Origin: an uncultured Christensenellaceae bacterium | Lineage (GTDB): Bacteria > Bacillota > Clostridia > Christensenellales > Christensenellaceae | DNA length: 64,000 nt | Direction: 5' to 3' | Assembly: GCA_910588425.1 (NCBI GenBank) | Contig: CAJUPM010000001.1 | Span: 98,827-162,826 of the forward strand | Shown here: piece by piece, positions 15,797-24,052 of the stretch | Layout: each line of letters opens with the position of its first letter | Position numbering within the stretch: position 1 is the first letter of the stretch | Notes under the pieces: model-generated | Seen by the model: only the letters and a program-made list of their open reading frames with translations | Told to the model about the DNA's origin: nothing | The model's database searches: none | Made by a program: the position numbers and the translations under genes

Positions 15797-17089
15797 ATGA
15801 CCATTGCAGAAAAACTTGAAATTTTAACAGACGCGGCAAAATACGATGTTGCCTGCACTTCCAGCGGCGTGGACCGCGGCGGCAGGAAGGGAAAAATTGG
15901 CAGTGCGACTGCCGTGGGCATCTGCCATACGTTTGCCGCGGACGGGCGCTGTATTTCCCTGCTCAAGGTGCTTTTGAGCAATGCCTGCGCCTACGACTGC
16001 GCCTATTGCCAGAACCGGCGCAGCAACGATATCCGCCGGGCGAGCTTCGCGCCCAGAGAGCTGGCAGATCTCACTATCGGGTTTTACCGCAGAAACTATA
16101 TCGAAGGGCTGTTTTTGAGCTCGGGCGTCCTGAAAAACCCGGATTACACCACCGAGCTGATGATAGAGGCGCTGCGCATTCTCCGAGAGGAATACGGCTT
16201 TCTGGGCTATATTCACGCCAAGGCGATTCCCGGGGCGGATCCGGCGCTGACCGAGCGGCTGGGGTATTTGGCAGACCGCATGAGCGTCAATATCGAGCTG
16301 CCCTCCCGGGTAAGTTTACGGCTTTTGGCGCCGGACAAGAAGGCGGATCAGATTTTTTCGCCCATGGAGCAGATCCGCGACGGCATGGAGGAAAACCGGG
16401 CGGCGCTGGTCAAATACCGCCGGGCGCCCAAATTCGTGCCGGCCGGGCAGAGTACGCAGATGATCATCGGCGCCTCGGGCGAGACGGATTACCAGATTCT
16501 AAGCCTCTCTGCCGGGCTCTATAAGAAATATAAGCTCAAGCGCGTGTTTTTTTCGGCCTATATCCCGGTGGTGGAGGGAAAGAATCTGCCCTCGCTGGAT
16601 ACCAAGCCGCCGCTTCTGCGGGAGCACCGGCTCTATCAGGCAGACTGGCTGCTACGCTTTTATGGTTTCGATGCCGGGGAGCTGCTCAGCGAAAAGACGC
16701 CAAACTTCAACCCCTATCTCGATCCCAAGTGCAACTGGGCTGTGAACCATATGGAGCTGTTTCCGCTGGAGATCAACCGCTGTCCCTATGAAATGCTGTT
16801 GCGCATTCCGGGCATCGGCGTGCGCGGGGCGGGAAAAATCTACCGCGCCAGAAAGATGAGCGCGCTGGATTTTGAGGATTTGCGGCGGATGGGCATCGTC
16901 TTAAAGCGGGCAAAATTCTTCATCACCTGCAAGGGCAAAACCATGCCCGGGGTAGATCTACGGCCGCAGGCCGTGCTAAAAAGCCTTGTTTCGGGCAAAG
17001 AAGTCATTCCGGCGCTGGCGCCCAGGCAGCTTTCGCTTTTTGAGCCCTCGCCGGAGGATTTGGCAAAAAGCATTTTGGGACAGCTTTGA
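15797..17089 (+). CDS. radical SAM protein, putative DNA modification/repair (TIGR03916 type)
   Basis: 430 residues from the ATG of MTIAEKLEILTDAAKYDV with AAGGAG 6 bases upstream; an ATG nine codons earlier is less well placed. The radical SAM cluster motif is CAYDCAYC (CxxxCxxC), after the conserved SSGVDRGG and HTFAADGRCISLLK. The C-terminus has a helix-hairpin-helix (LLRIPGIGVRGAGKI) and QLSLFEP. I recognise it as the family described as a radical SAM protein linked to uracil-DNA glycosylase-like proteins. The reaction is not known. It follows the polymerase by 41 bp and is followed by its usual partner gene. Confidence 0.9.
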   Translation: MTIAEKLEILTDAAKYDVACTSSGVDRGGRKGKIGSATAVGICHTFAADGRCISLLKVLLSNACAYDCAYCQNRRSNDIRRASFAPRELADLTIGFYRRNYIEGLFLSSGVLKNPDYTTELMIEALRILREEYGFLGYIHAKAIPGADPALTERLGYLADRMSVNIELPSRVSLRLLAPDKKADQIFSPMEQIRDGMEENRAALVKYRRAPKFVPAGQSTQMIIGASGETDYQILSLSAGLYKKYKLKRVFFSAYIPVVEGKNLPSLDTKPPLLREHRLYQADWLLRFYGFDAGELLSEKTPNFNPYLDPKCNWAVNHMELFPLEINRCPYEMLLRIPGIGVRGAGKIYRARKMSALDFEDLRRMGIVLKRAKFFITCKGKTMPGVDLRPQAVLKSLVSGKEVIPALAPRQLSLFEPSPEDLAKSILGQL

Positions 17090-17114
17090 CTGCAAAGCAG
17101 AGAAGAGGGAGAGC

Positions 17115-17945
17115 ATGGCGCTGCGCAGAGATATTGCATATGAATACGACGGATCCTTTGAGGGCTTCCTGTGCTGCGTTTACGACGCGTTCTACCGCCG
17201 GGAAGCGCCGGCCATCTTTGCGGGCGATGCGCAGGCGTTTTTATACGAGACGCGGCGCGTCGCAAGCGACGAGCGCGCCGGCAAAGTGCTGGATTCCATC
17301 CGGGAAAAAATCGGGCGGGAGATGGTGGATTTTCTGCGCCTCTGTTTGCTGACCTGCCTGCCGGATAAGGAGGAGCAGATGCTGCGCCTGATTCGCATGG
17401 GCTATCAGATGGGGATTGGCGTCTTGCAGATGCTGGCGGACCCTTGCGTGAACGCACTGCAAAAGGCGGTTCTTGCCCTGACCCACGAGGCGCATCAGTT
17501 TACAGGGTTTGTGCGCTTTCAGGAGGCGGGCGGCGCGCTCTTTGCCGTCATCCGCCCCAAAAACCAGGTGCTGAGCCTGATGGAGCCGCATTTTTGCGCG
17601 CGCTTCAATGCCGAATCCTTTTTGATTTACGATAAGACATATAAGCAGGCGCTGGTGCATCAGCCCGGTCGTACGGGCATTTTCCCGCTGGAGCATTTTA
17701 AACTGCCCGAGGCAGGCGAAGAGGAGTGCGCCTACCAGCAGCTTTGGAGGCTTTTTTACCAGACCATCGAGGTGCCCGGACGGCACAATGAGCGCCAGCG
17801 GCAGACGCTCATGCCCAAGCGCTACTGGGCATCTTTGACTGAGTTTGAGACTCCCGCCGGTGCGATTCCCCATCAGGTATACCGCGCGGCCTGCGGCAGC
17901 CAGCCGCCGGCAAAACAGAAAATTGCCGGGCAGAAGAGTGATTGA
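17115..17945 (+). CDS. DUF4130/TIGR03915-type DNA metabolism protein
   Basis: 276 residues starting at MALRRDIAYEYDGSFEGFLCC, with AAGAGGGA upstream. The YDGSFEGFLCCVYDAF opening, VFLRLCL-like core, HQFTGFVRF and the end KRYWASLTEF are hallmarks of the family that accompanies the radical SAM protein above; in other genomes the domain may be fused to a uracil-DNA glycosylase-like domain, which is absent here. The pair is predicted to act on DNA but no biochemistry is known to me. It ends the four-gene operon started by the S24 repressor, which ties the pair to damage response in this organism. Confidence 0.88.
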   Translation: MALRRDIAYEYDGSFEGFLCCVYDAFYRREAPAIFAGDAQAFLYETRRVASDERAGKVLDSIREKIGREMVDFLRLCLLTCLPDKEEQMLRLIRMGYQMGIGVLQMLADPCVNALQKAVLALTHEAHQFTGFVRFQEAGGALFAVIRPKNQVLSLMEPHFCARFNAESFLIYDKTYKQALVHQPGRTGIFPLEHFKLPEAGEEECAYQQLWRLFYQTIEVPGRHNERQRQTLMPKRYWASLTEFETPAGAIPHQVYRAACGSQPPAKQKIAGQKSD

Positions 17946-17956
17946 GCCAGAGCGCA

Positions 17957-17984
17957 AAAAAGAGAGGCTGCTGCCTCTCTTTTT
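17957..17984. terminator. bidirectional terminator between convergent genes
   Basis: AAAAAGAGAGGC-TGCT-GCCTCTCTTTTT, a perfect 12-bp stem; it serves both the repair operon (plus) and the DUF4363 gene (minus). Confidence 0.9.
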
Positions 17985-17994
17985 GGTGCCTCGA

Positions 17995-18375
17995 TCACAG
18001 AATATTTTCTATTTGCAGGGAATCGCCGTCCTGCATGTGTTTGAGATAATAGGATAATCGGGGAATGCTGTAAGAAAGCAGCTGCTTGTCGCGAAGCTCC
18101 AGCTGTGCCCCGATGCTGTGCAGTTCTACGCCGGCGTGGTCTACCTCTTCATGCAGTAAAAAGCAGGAAAGCAGCCTGAAATTCTTGTCCCAATGCCGCA
18201 TGAGCTTTTGGTAGACGTCTTGCGCGGCTTCCCAGTTTTCCGCGTCCAGCTCGGTCTGGAGTTCTGCCGTCGCTTTTTGCAGATCCGAAACTGCGTCGGA
18301 AAGGTACCAGTTTTGGAAAAAGCAGATGCCCGCCAGACCGAGCACCAAGATGGCGATGACGATATTTTTTAGCAT
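17995..18375 (-). CDS. DUF4363 membrane-anchored protein
   Basis: 126 residues with one N-terminal transmembrane helix (MLKNIVIAILVLGLAGICFF) and a helical outer part (DLQKATAELQTEL, ENWEAAQDVYQKLMRHWDKN). AAGGAGG precedes the ATG, which is why the longer open frame is not used. I recognise the DUF4363 pattern; such genes commonly lie directly downstream of a DUF421 gene, as here. The function is unknown; the extracytoplasmic helical domain suggests a partner for the DUF421 protein. Confidence 0.82.
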   Translation of the reverse strand: MLKNIVIAILVLGLAGICFFQNWYLSDAVSDLQKATAELQTELDAENWEAAQDVYQKLMRHWDKNFRLLSCFLLHEEVDHAGVELHSIGAQLELRDKQLLSYSIPRLSYYLKHMQDGDSLQIENIL

Positions 18376-18514
18376 GGAAGATGCCTCCTTCTTTCTTTTT
18401 TTGTGCGGCTTCTGCCCGCGCAGACAATGTTCTGCTGCCCAAAGCAGGAATGCGGCGGGAAGAGATAGGGAATGCCGCGGCCAGGCGGCGCCCAGGGCTG
18501 GGCCGGAAGAGCGC

Positions 18515-19237
18515 TTAGCATGATAGATCGCTGGGCAGGGTAATTTGGCGCGTGCTGCCCTTTTTATCCTGCACAAACACATCGCCCGCCTCGGAAACCG
18601 TCAGGATGACGACGTCTTTGAGATTGGAATATCCAAGCGTATGCAGCAATTTCAGCGCCTTCTGCTCGTCCAGATTCAGGCGCCTTAGCATGGGCGGGTT
18701 GAAGCTGCCGTCCAGCACGATGGCAGAGCAGAGCGTTCCCTTTTCCGGCACTTCCAGGTCCATATCGCTGGGCGTGACGGGCGCGCTGGAGCCAAAGGGC
18801 AAAACACTCAGCTGGCCGTTGGTCTCCAAAATGGCATAATGGATAGTGGCGATGTTCGTCTGCCCCTTGAGCCGCAGCTGCTCTATCATGTCGCTCATAT
18901 TGTAGCCGATGCGCTTGATCTCGCCGTACTGCACTTTCCCATTATGGATGAGAATGCTGGGCGAGCCGCAGATAAACGAGCGCATGCGCCGGCTTTTGAG
19001 GCAGAGAAAGGAGAAAAAATAGTAGAGCAAAATCAGCGTTGCCGCGGGCACCAGCCCGTAAAACAGCGGGATGCCGGGGTTGTCCATGGGTGTCGAGGCG
19101 ACTTCCGCGATGATCAGCGTGATGACCAGCTCATAGGGCTGAAGCTGCCCGCTCTGCCGCTGCCCCATGACGCGCATGGCCAGGAATAAAACAATATAGA
19201 TGATGATGGTTTTAATAATAATATTCAGCATAGGCAT
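18515..19237 (-). CDS. DUF421/YetF-like membrane protein
   Basis: 240 residues: three transmembrane helices in the first 85 residues (MPMLNIIIKTIIIYIVLF; LVITLIIAEVAS; LVPAATLILLYYFF), the motif AMRVMGQRQSGQLQPYELV that marks YetF/YdfR proteins, then the cytoplasmic DUF421 domain (GSPSILIHNGKVQ, then LRLKGQTNIATIHYAILETNGQLS). In Bacillus spores and cells, YetF-like proteins are linked to germinant-protein (GerA-type) function; here the role is unknown. No clear ribosome site precedes either of the two early ATGs. Paired with DUF4363 downstream. Confidence 0.9.
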   Translation of the reverse strand: MPMLNIIIKTIIIYIVLFLAMRVMGQRQSGQLQPYELVITLIIAEVASTPMDNPGIPLFYGLVPAATLILLYYFFSFLCLKSRRMRSFICGSPSILIHNGKVQYGEIKRIGYNMSDMIEQLRLKGQTNIATIHYAILETNGQLSVLPFGSSAPVTPSDMDLEVPEKGTLCSAIVLDGSFNPPMLRRLNLDEQKALKLLHTLGYSNLKDVVILTVSEAGDVFVQDKKGSTRQITLPSDLSC

Positions 19238-19352
19238 AGTTTGAACTGCGCGGCGGAAAGATATGTAAGAAAAGTTTAAATTTTTGTATCGCGCAGGGCG
19301 GTTGCATTTTGATATGGTATAATTTACGATAGAAACAGCAGGAGGGGAAAAG

Positions 19353-20030
19353 ATGCCGGAAATTTTGATTATAGAAGACGAGCGCCCGATTGCGGAGCTT
19401 TTGAAGTATAGCCTGGAGCGGGAGGGATATGCCGTGCGCATGGCGCATACCGGGGCAGACGGCCTTGCGGCGATAGAGGCCGCGCTTCCGGATTTGGTTT
19501 TGCTGGATCTCATGCTCCCAGATATGGACGGCCTGGATATTTGCAGGCAGGTTACGCAGCAGCGCAAGGTGCCGATCATCATCGTCTCTGCCAAAAACGA
19601 TCAGGTGGATAAGATCATCGGGCTGGAATACGGCGCGGATGACTATATTACAAAGCCTTTCGATATCCGCGAGGTGCTGCTGCGGATACAGTCGGTTTTG
19701 CGCCGGGGCGGAGCGGCTTCGCCGGAGCCAGGATCCGAGGATATGCTAAGGCAGGGGGATCTCTGCCTGATTCGCAGCAAGCATGAAGTCAAAAAAGGTG
19801 GGATGCGCATCGAGCTGACGCCCAAAGAGTTCGATTTGCTGGCGATTCTGCTGGAAAACAAGGGCAAAGTGCTCTCCAGAGCAGAGCTTTTGGAAAAAGT
19901 CTGGGAGTTTGCCTATATCGGCGATACGCGCACAGTGGATATTCATATTCAGCGCCTGCGCAGAAAGCTCGGGGCGGATAAGCTCATCGAGACGGTGTTT
20001 GGCGTGGGCTATAAGATTCGGGAGGATTAG
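19353..20030 (+). CDS. OmpR/PhoB family response regulator
   Basis: 225 residues. The receiver has EDE near residue 8, phospho-acceptor Asp52 (LVLLDLMLPDMDG) and Lys in YITKPF; the C-terminal winged helix has ELTPKEFDLLAILLENKGKVLSRAELLEKVW and IQRLRRKLG. AGGAGG lies before the ATG, and an extended -10 (TGG-TATAAT, TATAAT at 19318-19323) is 30 bases upstream. It regulates genes on phosphorylation by the kinase encoded 3 bp downstream. Signal and targets are not known; the two lipoproteins after it are likely part of the same operon. Confidence 0.96.
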   Translation: MPEILIIEDERPIAELLKYSLEREGYAVRMAHTGADGLAAIEAALPDLVLLDLMLPDMDGLDICRQVTQQRKVPIIIVSAKNDQVDKIIGLEYGADDYITKPFDIREVLLRIQSVLRRGGAASPEPGSEDMLRQGDLCLIRSKHEVKKGGMRIELTPKEFDLLAILLENKGKVLSRAELLEKVWEFAYIGDTRTVDIHIQRLRRKLGADKLIETVFGVGYKIRED

Positions 20031-20033
20031 GCT

Positions 20034-21479
20034 TTGCGTTCGGGGCTTGTGCGGAGCCTGGTGTTCTGGTATTCCGTCATCGTATTCGCGACGTTTGGCG
20101 TGCTGAATTTGGCGGTTTCCGGCATGATCGGATCCAGCAATGAAAAGAATATTGAGGCGGATTTGCGCGGCTTTCAGGAGAGCAGCGAGGTGTTCCTGTC
20201 CCGCTATGTCCTCAAAAACGGCGTCTGGGGATACCAGGAGGTGGGCGATAGCCTTTGCGCCGTGCTGGGCAGCAACCTGAAGATTTACAGCACAACCGGC
20301 GAGCTGCTCTATAACGCGCTTTTCGCAGACGAGCAGGCGCCCGGCGACGATATGGCGTATGCATCGCAGGGCAAAAGCGCCTATACCGTCTATACCTCGG
20401 GAAAAGATACCCGCGTGTATTTTTCCTTTCTGGTGGAGGAGTTTGGGATCATCCGCATGGAAGTGGATTATTCCGAGCTCTATCAGAGCGGCAGCTATAT
20501 CAGCCGCATGGTGCTGTATAGCAGCGCCAGCGTTCTGGTAACGGCGCTGGTTCTGCTGGTTGTCTTTGCCGGGAAAGTCATCGAGCCGGTCAACCGGCTG
20601 CGCAATGCAGTGGTAGAGCTGACGGAGGATCCGAGCTCTGCCATGCCTCTGCCCGTCCGCCATAAGGATGAGATTGGCGAGCTGACCCGGGAATACAACA
20701 AGATGGCGGCCATCATCCGTGAACAGCTCCGGGAGATTACACTGGAAAAAAGCGCGCTGGAAGAGGCCGTGGCCTACCGCAAGCATTTCTATGACAACGT
20801 GACCCACGAGCTGAAAACGCCGCTGACCATCATTTTGGGCTATGCGGAGATGATGGAGGATACCGGTTTTTCGGATCTGGAGTTCAGCAAAAAAGGCATC
20901 CAGCATATCATCAGCGAGAGCAAGCGCCTGCGCGATATGGTAACAGCGCTGCTGGATGCGACGCGCGTCGGCGTTTCGGACACCTCGGATTTTGAAATGG
21001 TGGATTTGGCCGGGCTACTGCGGGATACGGCGGTTTCTATGAACCTCAAGGCCGCGCGCCAGCAGAAGGAGATCGTGCTCTCCCTGCCTGAGGAGGAGCA
21101 GAGCCTGCGCGTCTGGGGCAGCCGGGAACAGCTGATCCAGATGTTCATCAACCTGATGGATAACGCCATCAAGCATGGCTCGGGCAGCAAAATCTCCGTG
21201 TTTTCCCAGCGGCTGGGGGAACACGTGGAAATATCCGTGCAAAACGAGATAGAAAAGCAAATCTCGGAAGAGGAGCTGGCCAGGCTGTTCATCCCCTTTT
21301 ACCGCCAGCGGGAAGAGGGCGCAGAGCCAGGCTCCGTCGGGCTGGGGCTGGCTATTTGCCGCAAAATTGCAGAGAGCCACGGGGGCAATATTTCTGCGCT
21401 GCTGCCGGATGAGGGGCGCATCTGCATTCGGGTGCTGCTGCTCAGCGTGCAGACGGAAGCTCCCGCGGAGGAGTTTTGA
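20034..21479 (+). CDS. sensor histidine kinase
   Basis: 481 residues from a TTG start with GGGAGGATT upstream. Transmembrane helices at about 8-30 and 160-182 enclose an outer sensor domain of 130 residues; a HAMP linker follows (IEPVNRLRNAVVEL, EIGELTREYNKM), then the DHp helix with His258 in NVTHELKTPLT and an ATPase domain with N box NLMDNAIKHG and G box GLGLAICRKIAESHGG. It is the partner of the response regulator. The downstream lipoprotein frame overlaps its end. Confidence 0.95.
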   Translation: MRSGLVRSLVFWYSVIVFATFGVLNLAVSGMIGSSNEKNIEADLRGFQESSEVFLSRYVLKNGVWGYQEVGDSLCAVLGSNLKIYSTTGELLYNALFADEQAPGDDMAYASQGKSAYTVYTSGKDTRVYFSFLVEEFGIIRMEVDYSELYQSGSYISRMVLYSSASVLVTALVLLVVFAGKVIEPVNRLRNAVVELTEDPSSAMPLPVRHKDEIGELTREYNKMAAIIREQLREITLEKSALEEAVAYRKHFYDNVTHELKTPLTIILGYAEMMEDTGFSDLEFSKKGIQHIISESKRLRDMVTALLDATRVGVSDTSDFEMVDLAGLLRDTAVSMNLKAARQQKEIVLSLPEEEQSLRVWGSREQLIQMFINLMDNAIKHGSGSKISVFSQRLGEHVEISVQNEIEKQISEEELARLFIPFYRQREEGAEPGSVGLGLAICRKIAESHGGNISALLPDEGRICIRVLLLSVQTEAPAEEF

Positions 21480-21520
21480 TGCGGGGCCCATGCCGCAAAA
21501 GGAAAGGAGCAAAGGCAGAA

Positions 21521-22639
21521 ATGCTTTTATGGCCTGAAAAACAGAGCCTTGCAGGCAGAGGGAAACGAGGCTTGGCGCTATGGATTGCGGCCTTGCTGAT
21601 GGTTTCGCTCTGTGGCTGCGGCTATCAAAAAAAAGCACGGACGGAGATTCTGGAATCCGGCGCGCCCAGCGGGGCGGATTTTTCCGTGCTCAGCGTAACG
21701 CAGGTGGAAACCGAAAAAGAGGGGCAGGCGCTGCGATATGTCGGCTTGTCCGGCCAGAGCATGGTGGCCGTCTGGGGGCGGGAGGAGAGCAAACGACTTG
21801 TGCTTGTGGGCAAGAGCGGCTATCTTAAGCCATGCACGGAGGAGATGGCGATCATAGCGGATTCCGTCATCTGCCGGGGCGAGCACATTCTCTTTGAGGC
21901 AAAAAACGGCGAGGAGCGGGTGGATATCTTCCTGCTGGATCTGGAGGATGAATCTGTGCGCAAAATCGGCTCCTATCTGGCGGATGAGCTGGTGGTTCCT
22001 GTTGGATGGCAGGACGGCGATATCAGCTTTGCCTCGCGCAACATCTCGGGCATTGTGCTCAGCCGCTATGATACCCAAAGCCACACGCTGGAGCGCATGG
22101 AGGATATCGATATTTACCGCGGGACTTCTAAAATCGAACAGAATAACGCGACGCTGAGCCGCATGTTTCTGACGGGCAATTATGCCGTCATCCAGCTGGA
22201 GATCGGGACGGCTTCGCAAATCGCGGTCGAGGATCTGGAGGATGCCAAAGAGGGCAGTATTTTCAGCGCGGCCGGCTTTTCGCCTGCGGCTGCTGGGGAC
22301 AGGATCTACTATATCGCCCAGGACGGCGCGCTGATGAGCTGGAAGGCGGATACAAGAGAAGAGAAGAAAATTTGGGATCATGCTTCGTTTTTTGTCGTAT
22401 CCGCAGACGGAAGCAAGCTGGCGGTGGTAGAGAAAGGCGAGACGGCATATAAGTTATATGTCGTGGATATTAAATCCGGGCAGGCGTTGTATGTGGATAT
22501 CTATCAGGGAATCCGAAGCGTCTATCTAAGTGAGGATGGCAGCGCTCTGCTCGTGCATTGCCAGGGCGAGCAGACGGCGCAAAAGGGCGGCATTGGAGGG
22601 ACGTATACTTTCTATGAACTGGGAAAAGAAGTGCAGTAA
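21521..22639 (+). CDS. lipoprotein with propeller-like repeats
   Basis: 372 residues from ATG at MLLWPEKQ with AAAGGAGC 11 bases upstream; an earlier ATG overlapping the kinase is possible. The hydrophobic stretch ALWIAALLMVSLCGCG gives a lipobox (SLCGC), so it is likely anchored outside the membrane. The rest shows repeating strand patterns such as DIFLLDLEDESVRKIG, VLSRYDTQSHTLERM and LYVVDIKSGQALYVD, like a beta-propeller of WD40/TolB type, usually used for ligand or protein binding. Placed right after a two-component system, it may be a sensor accessory or a target. Not assigned to a named family. Confidence 0.7.
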   Translation: MLLWPEKQSLAGRGKRGLALWIAALLMVSLCGCGYQKKARTEILESGAPSGADFSVLSVTQVETEKEGQALRYVGLSGQSMVAVWGREESKRLVLVGKSGYLKPCTEEMAIIADSVICRGEHILFEAKNGEERVDIFLLDLEDESVRKIGSYLADELVVPVGWQDGDISFASRNISGIVLSRYDTQSHTLERMEDIDIYRGTSKIEQNNATLSRMFLTGNYAVIQLEIGTASQIAVEDLEDAKEGSIFSAAGFSPAAAGDRIYYIAQDGALMSWKADTREEKKIWDHASFFVVSADGSKLAVVEKGETAYKLYVVDIKSGQALYVDIYQGIRSVYLSEDGSALLVHCQGEQTAQKGGIGGTYTFYELGKEVQ

Positions 22640-23594
22640 GCGCGCCGCGTGCGCGGTGCTCTGCGTCCTGCTCCTGGGGCTGCTTTGCTGCTGCAAGGCG
22701 GAGCAGACGCCTTTTGCCGTCAGCAAAGAGCTGATGGAATTGCTTTGGAATGTGGATTACCAAACTTTTTCCTCCGCCCCGACGGCGGCGTTCGCAAAGA
22801 AGCACTTTGAAAGCGGCTATCTGGCGCATTTCCTCGAAGATCCGGATGCGCAGACGGGGCTGGAGCAAAACCGGCAGAATCAGCTCAAGAGCCGGTTAGA
22901 GAGTGTGCGGGATTTGGGCTCGGAACAGCAGATTTTAGATGGCACGGAATACACCGTCCAGAGCGTTCAGATCAGCGTGTTTCTCGATTCCTTTGCGCCG
23001 GAGCACCCGGAGGAGAGCTTTTTTGAGCAGGGCCAGCGCTATTTGCTCAATTATCAGGTCTATTTCGTGCAGGAGGATGGCGCGCTTAGGCTGGCCGGCT
23101 TCAGCTTTCAGCCGGAAGGGGAGGCCTATCTGCCTGCGTCTGAAAAAGCGCGGCTGAGCGATGCGGAAAAGCAGGTTGTGCTGGGCATTGCAGAGCAGTA
23201 TCTGGACGCCCGCTATCAGGTGGAATACGAGAGCTTTTCTGCGGAACAGGTTTTTGATTTTTATGAAGAAAACCTTTCTGCGGCCTTTTTGGAGCGGGAC
23301 GGCATCACCCTGCAGTCCCTTGCGGCGCAGCAGCAGGAGTTTGCGCAAAACCATGTGAGCATCCGCCTGCTGGATTGCAGCCTGACGGCGGCAGATCAAA
23401 AAATGGAATTTTTTGACGGCCAAAACTATGGCTACTACTATCACGTTCGGGCAAGCTATACCTATGAGATTACAGCGGATGCCGGGTACTTTGCAGAAAA
23501 AGACCTTGCCTCAACCAAAACCATGCAGGAAACGCTGTATTTTGAGCGGAAGGACAACGGCGAATTTTGCATGATTGGCGCGGAATACCGCTAA
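22614..23594 (+). CDS. lipoprotein of unknown function
   Basis: 326 residues starting inside the end of the previous lipoprotein gene (26-bp overlap, other frame), with GGAGGG upstream. Signal: CAVLCVLLLGLLCCCKAE, with a lipobox-like LLCC. The mature part has two similar halves with acidic-aromatic blocks (LLWNVDYQTFSSAP early; LDARYQVEYESFSAEQ later), each followed by text about FLE/FLER; this hints at a duplicated alpha+beta domain. I do not recognise the family. The overlap argues for co-translation with the preceding lipoprotein and a joint role at the cell surface. Confidence 0.65.
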   Translation: MNWEKKCSKRAACAVLCVLLLGLLCCCKAEQTPFAVSKELMELLWNVDYQTFSSAPTAAFAKKHFESGYLAHFLEDPDAQTGLEQNRQNQLKSRLESVRDLGSEQQILDGTEYTVQSVQISVFLDSFAPEHPEESFFEQGQRYLLNYQVYFVQEDGALRLAGFSFQPEGEAYLPASEKARLSDAEKQVVLGIAEQYLDARYQVEYESFSAEQVFDFYEENLSAAFLERDGITLQSLAAQQQEFAQNHVSIRLLDCSLTAADQKMEFFDGQNYGYYYHVRASYTYEITADAGYFAEKDLASTKTMQETLYFERKDNGEFCMIGAEYR

Positions 23595-23660
23595 ACTTGG
23601 AATGCGGAATTTGCGATAAACTGCAAATTAGCGCGAGTTATGTCAGATTGCGAAAATTCA

Positions 23661-23689
23661 TTGAATTTTTCCTGTTTTTATTATAAAAT
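23661..23689 (+). promoter_or_regulatory. sigma-A type promoter for the Spo0E-like gene
   Basis: TTGAAT (23661-23666), 17-base spacer, TAAAAT (23684-23689) in an AT-rich island. Confidence 0.55.
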
Positions 23690-23723
23690 AGGAAAGGAAG
23701 GGGAGCACGAAGAAAGGGCTGCT

Positions 23724-23939
23724 ATGAAAAAGGAAATTGAGAAAAAAATTCAACAAGTCAGCGCAGAACTCAGGCAGGAAAAAGATGCACTAGACGCCTT
23801 GGCTTTGGAGTGCATCAAGCAGGGGCGCTCACTGGCGGAAGATCAAAATGTGCTTCGGCAAAATGAAAAGGTGGATACGCTCGTCTTAACTGAACTGCGG
23901 CTGCGCGAAATGCTGGAAGAGCGGGAGAGCGAGCAGTAG
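23724..23939 (+). CDS. Spo0E-like small helical protein with altered SQELD motif
   Basis: 71 residues, strongly helical and charged. The middle aligns without gaps to Spo0E-family phosphatases, which have V-L-x-L-S-Q-x-L-D-x-L-I; here it reads VLRQNEKVDTLV, so Ser-Gln of the hallmark is Asn-Glu while Asp and the hydrophobic pattern are kept. Spo0E proteins remove phosphate from Spo0A~P in endospore formers. With the key motif changed the activity is doubtful; it might bind a receiver without acting on it. The ATG at 23724 is chosen over the longer frame because the promoter lies between. The neighbouring two-component system makes a receiver target conceivable. Confidence 0.45.
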   Translation: MKKEIEKKIQQVSAELRQEKDALDALALECIKQGRSLAEDQNVLRQNEKVDTLVLTELRLREMLEERESEQ

Positions 23940-23977
23940 GCAGGAGAGCATAGCATATTTTGCCTGTGAAAATTTTT

Positions 23978-24006
23978 AAAAACCCAACGTTTTCTGTTGG
24001 GTTTTT
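23978..24006 (+). terminator. rho-independent terminator
   Basis: AAAAACCCAAC / GTTGGGTTTTT with a 7-base loop and long T run, between the Spo0E-like gene and cdaA. Confidence 0.88.
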
Positions 24007-24025
24007 TTCTTTTGGGATGTATAAT
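23997..24025 (+). promoter_or_regulatory. cdaA promoter overlapping the upstream terminator
   Basis: TTGGGT (23997-24002) lies in the 3' arm of the terminator, then a 17-base spacer and TATAAT (24020-24025); about 20 bases to the GTG start. Confidence 0.5.
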
Positions 24026-24052
24026 GGAAAAGAGAAACGAAGGAGCATTGGC

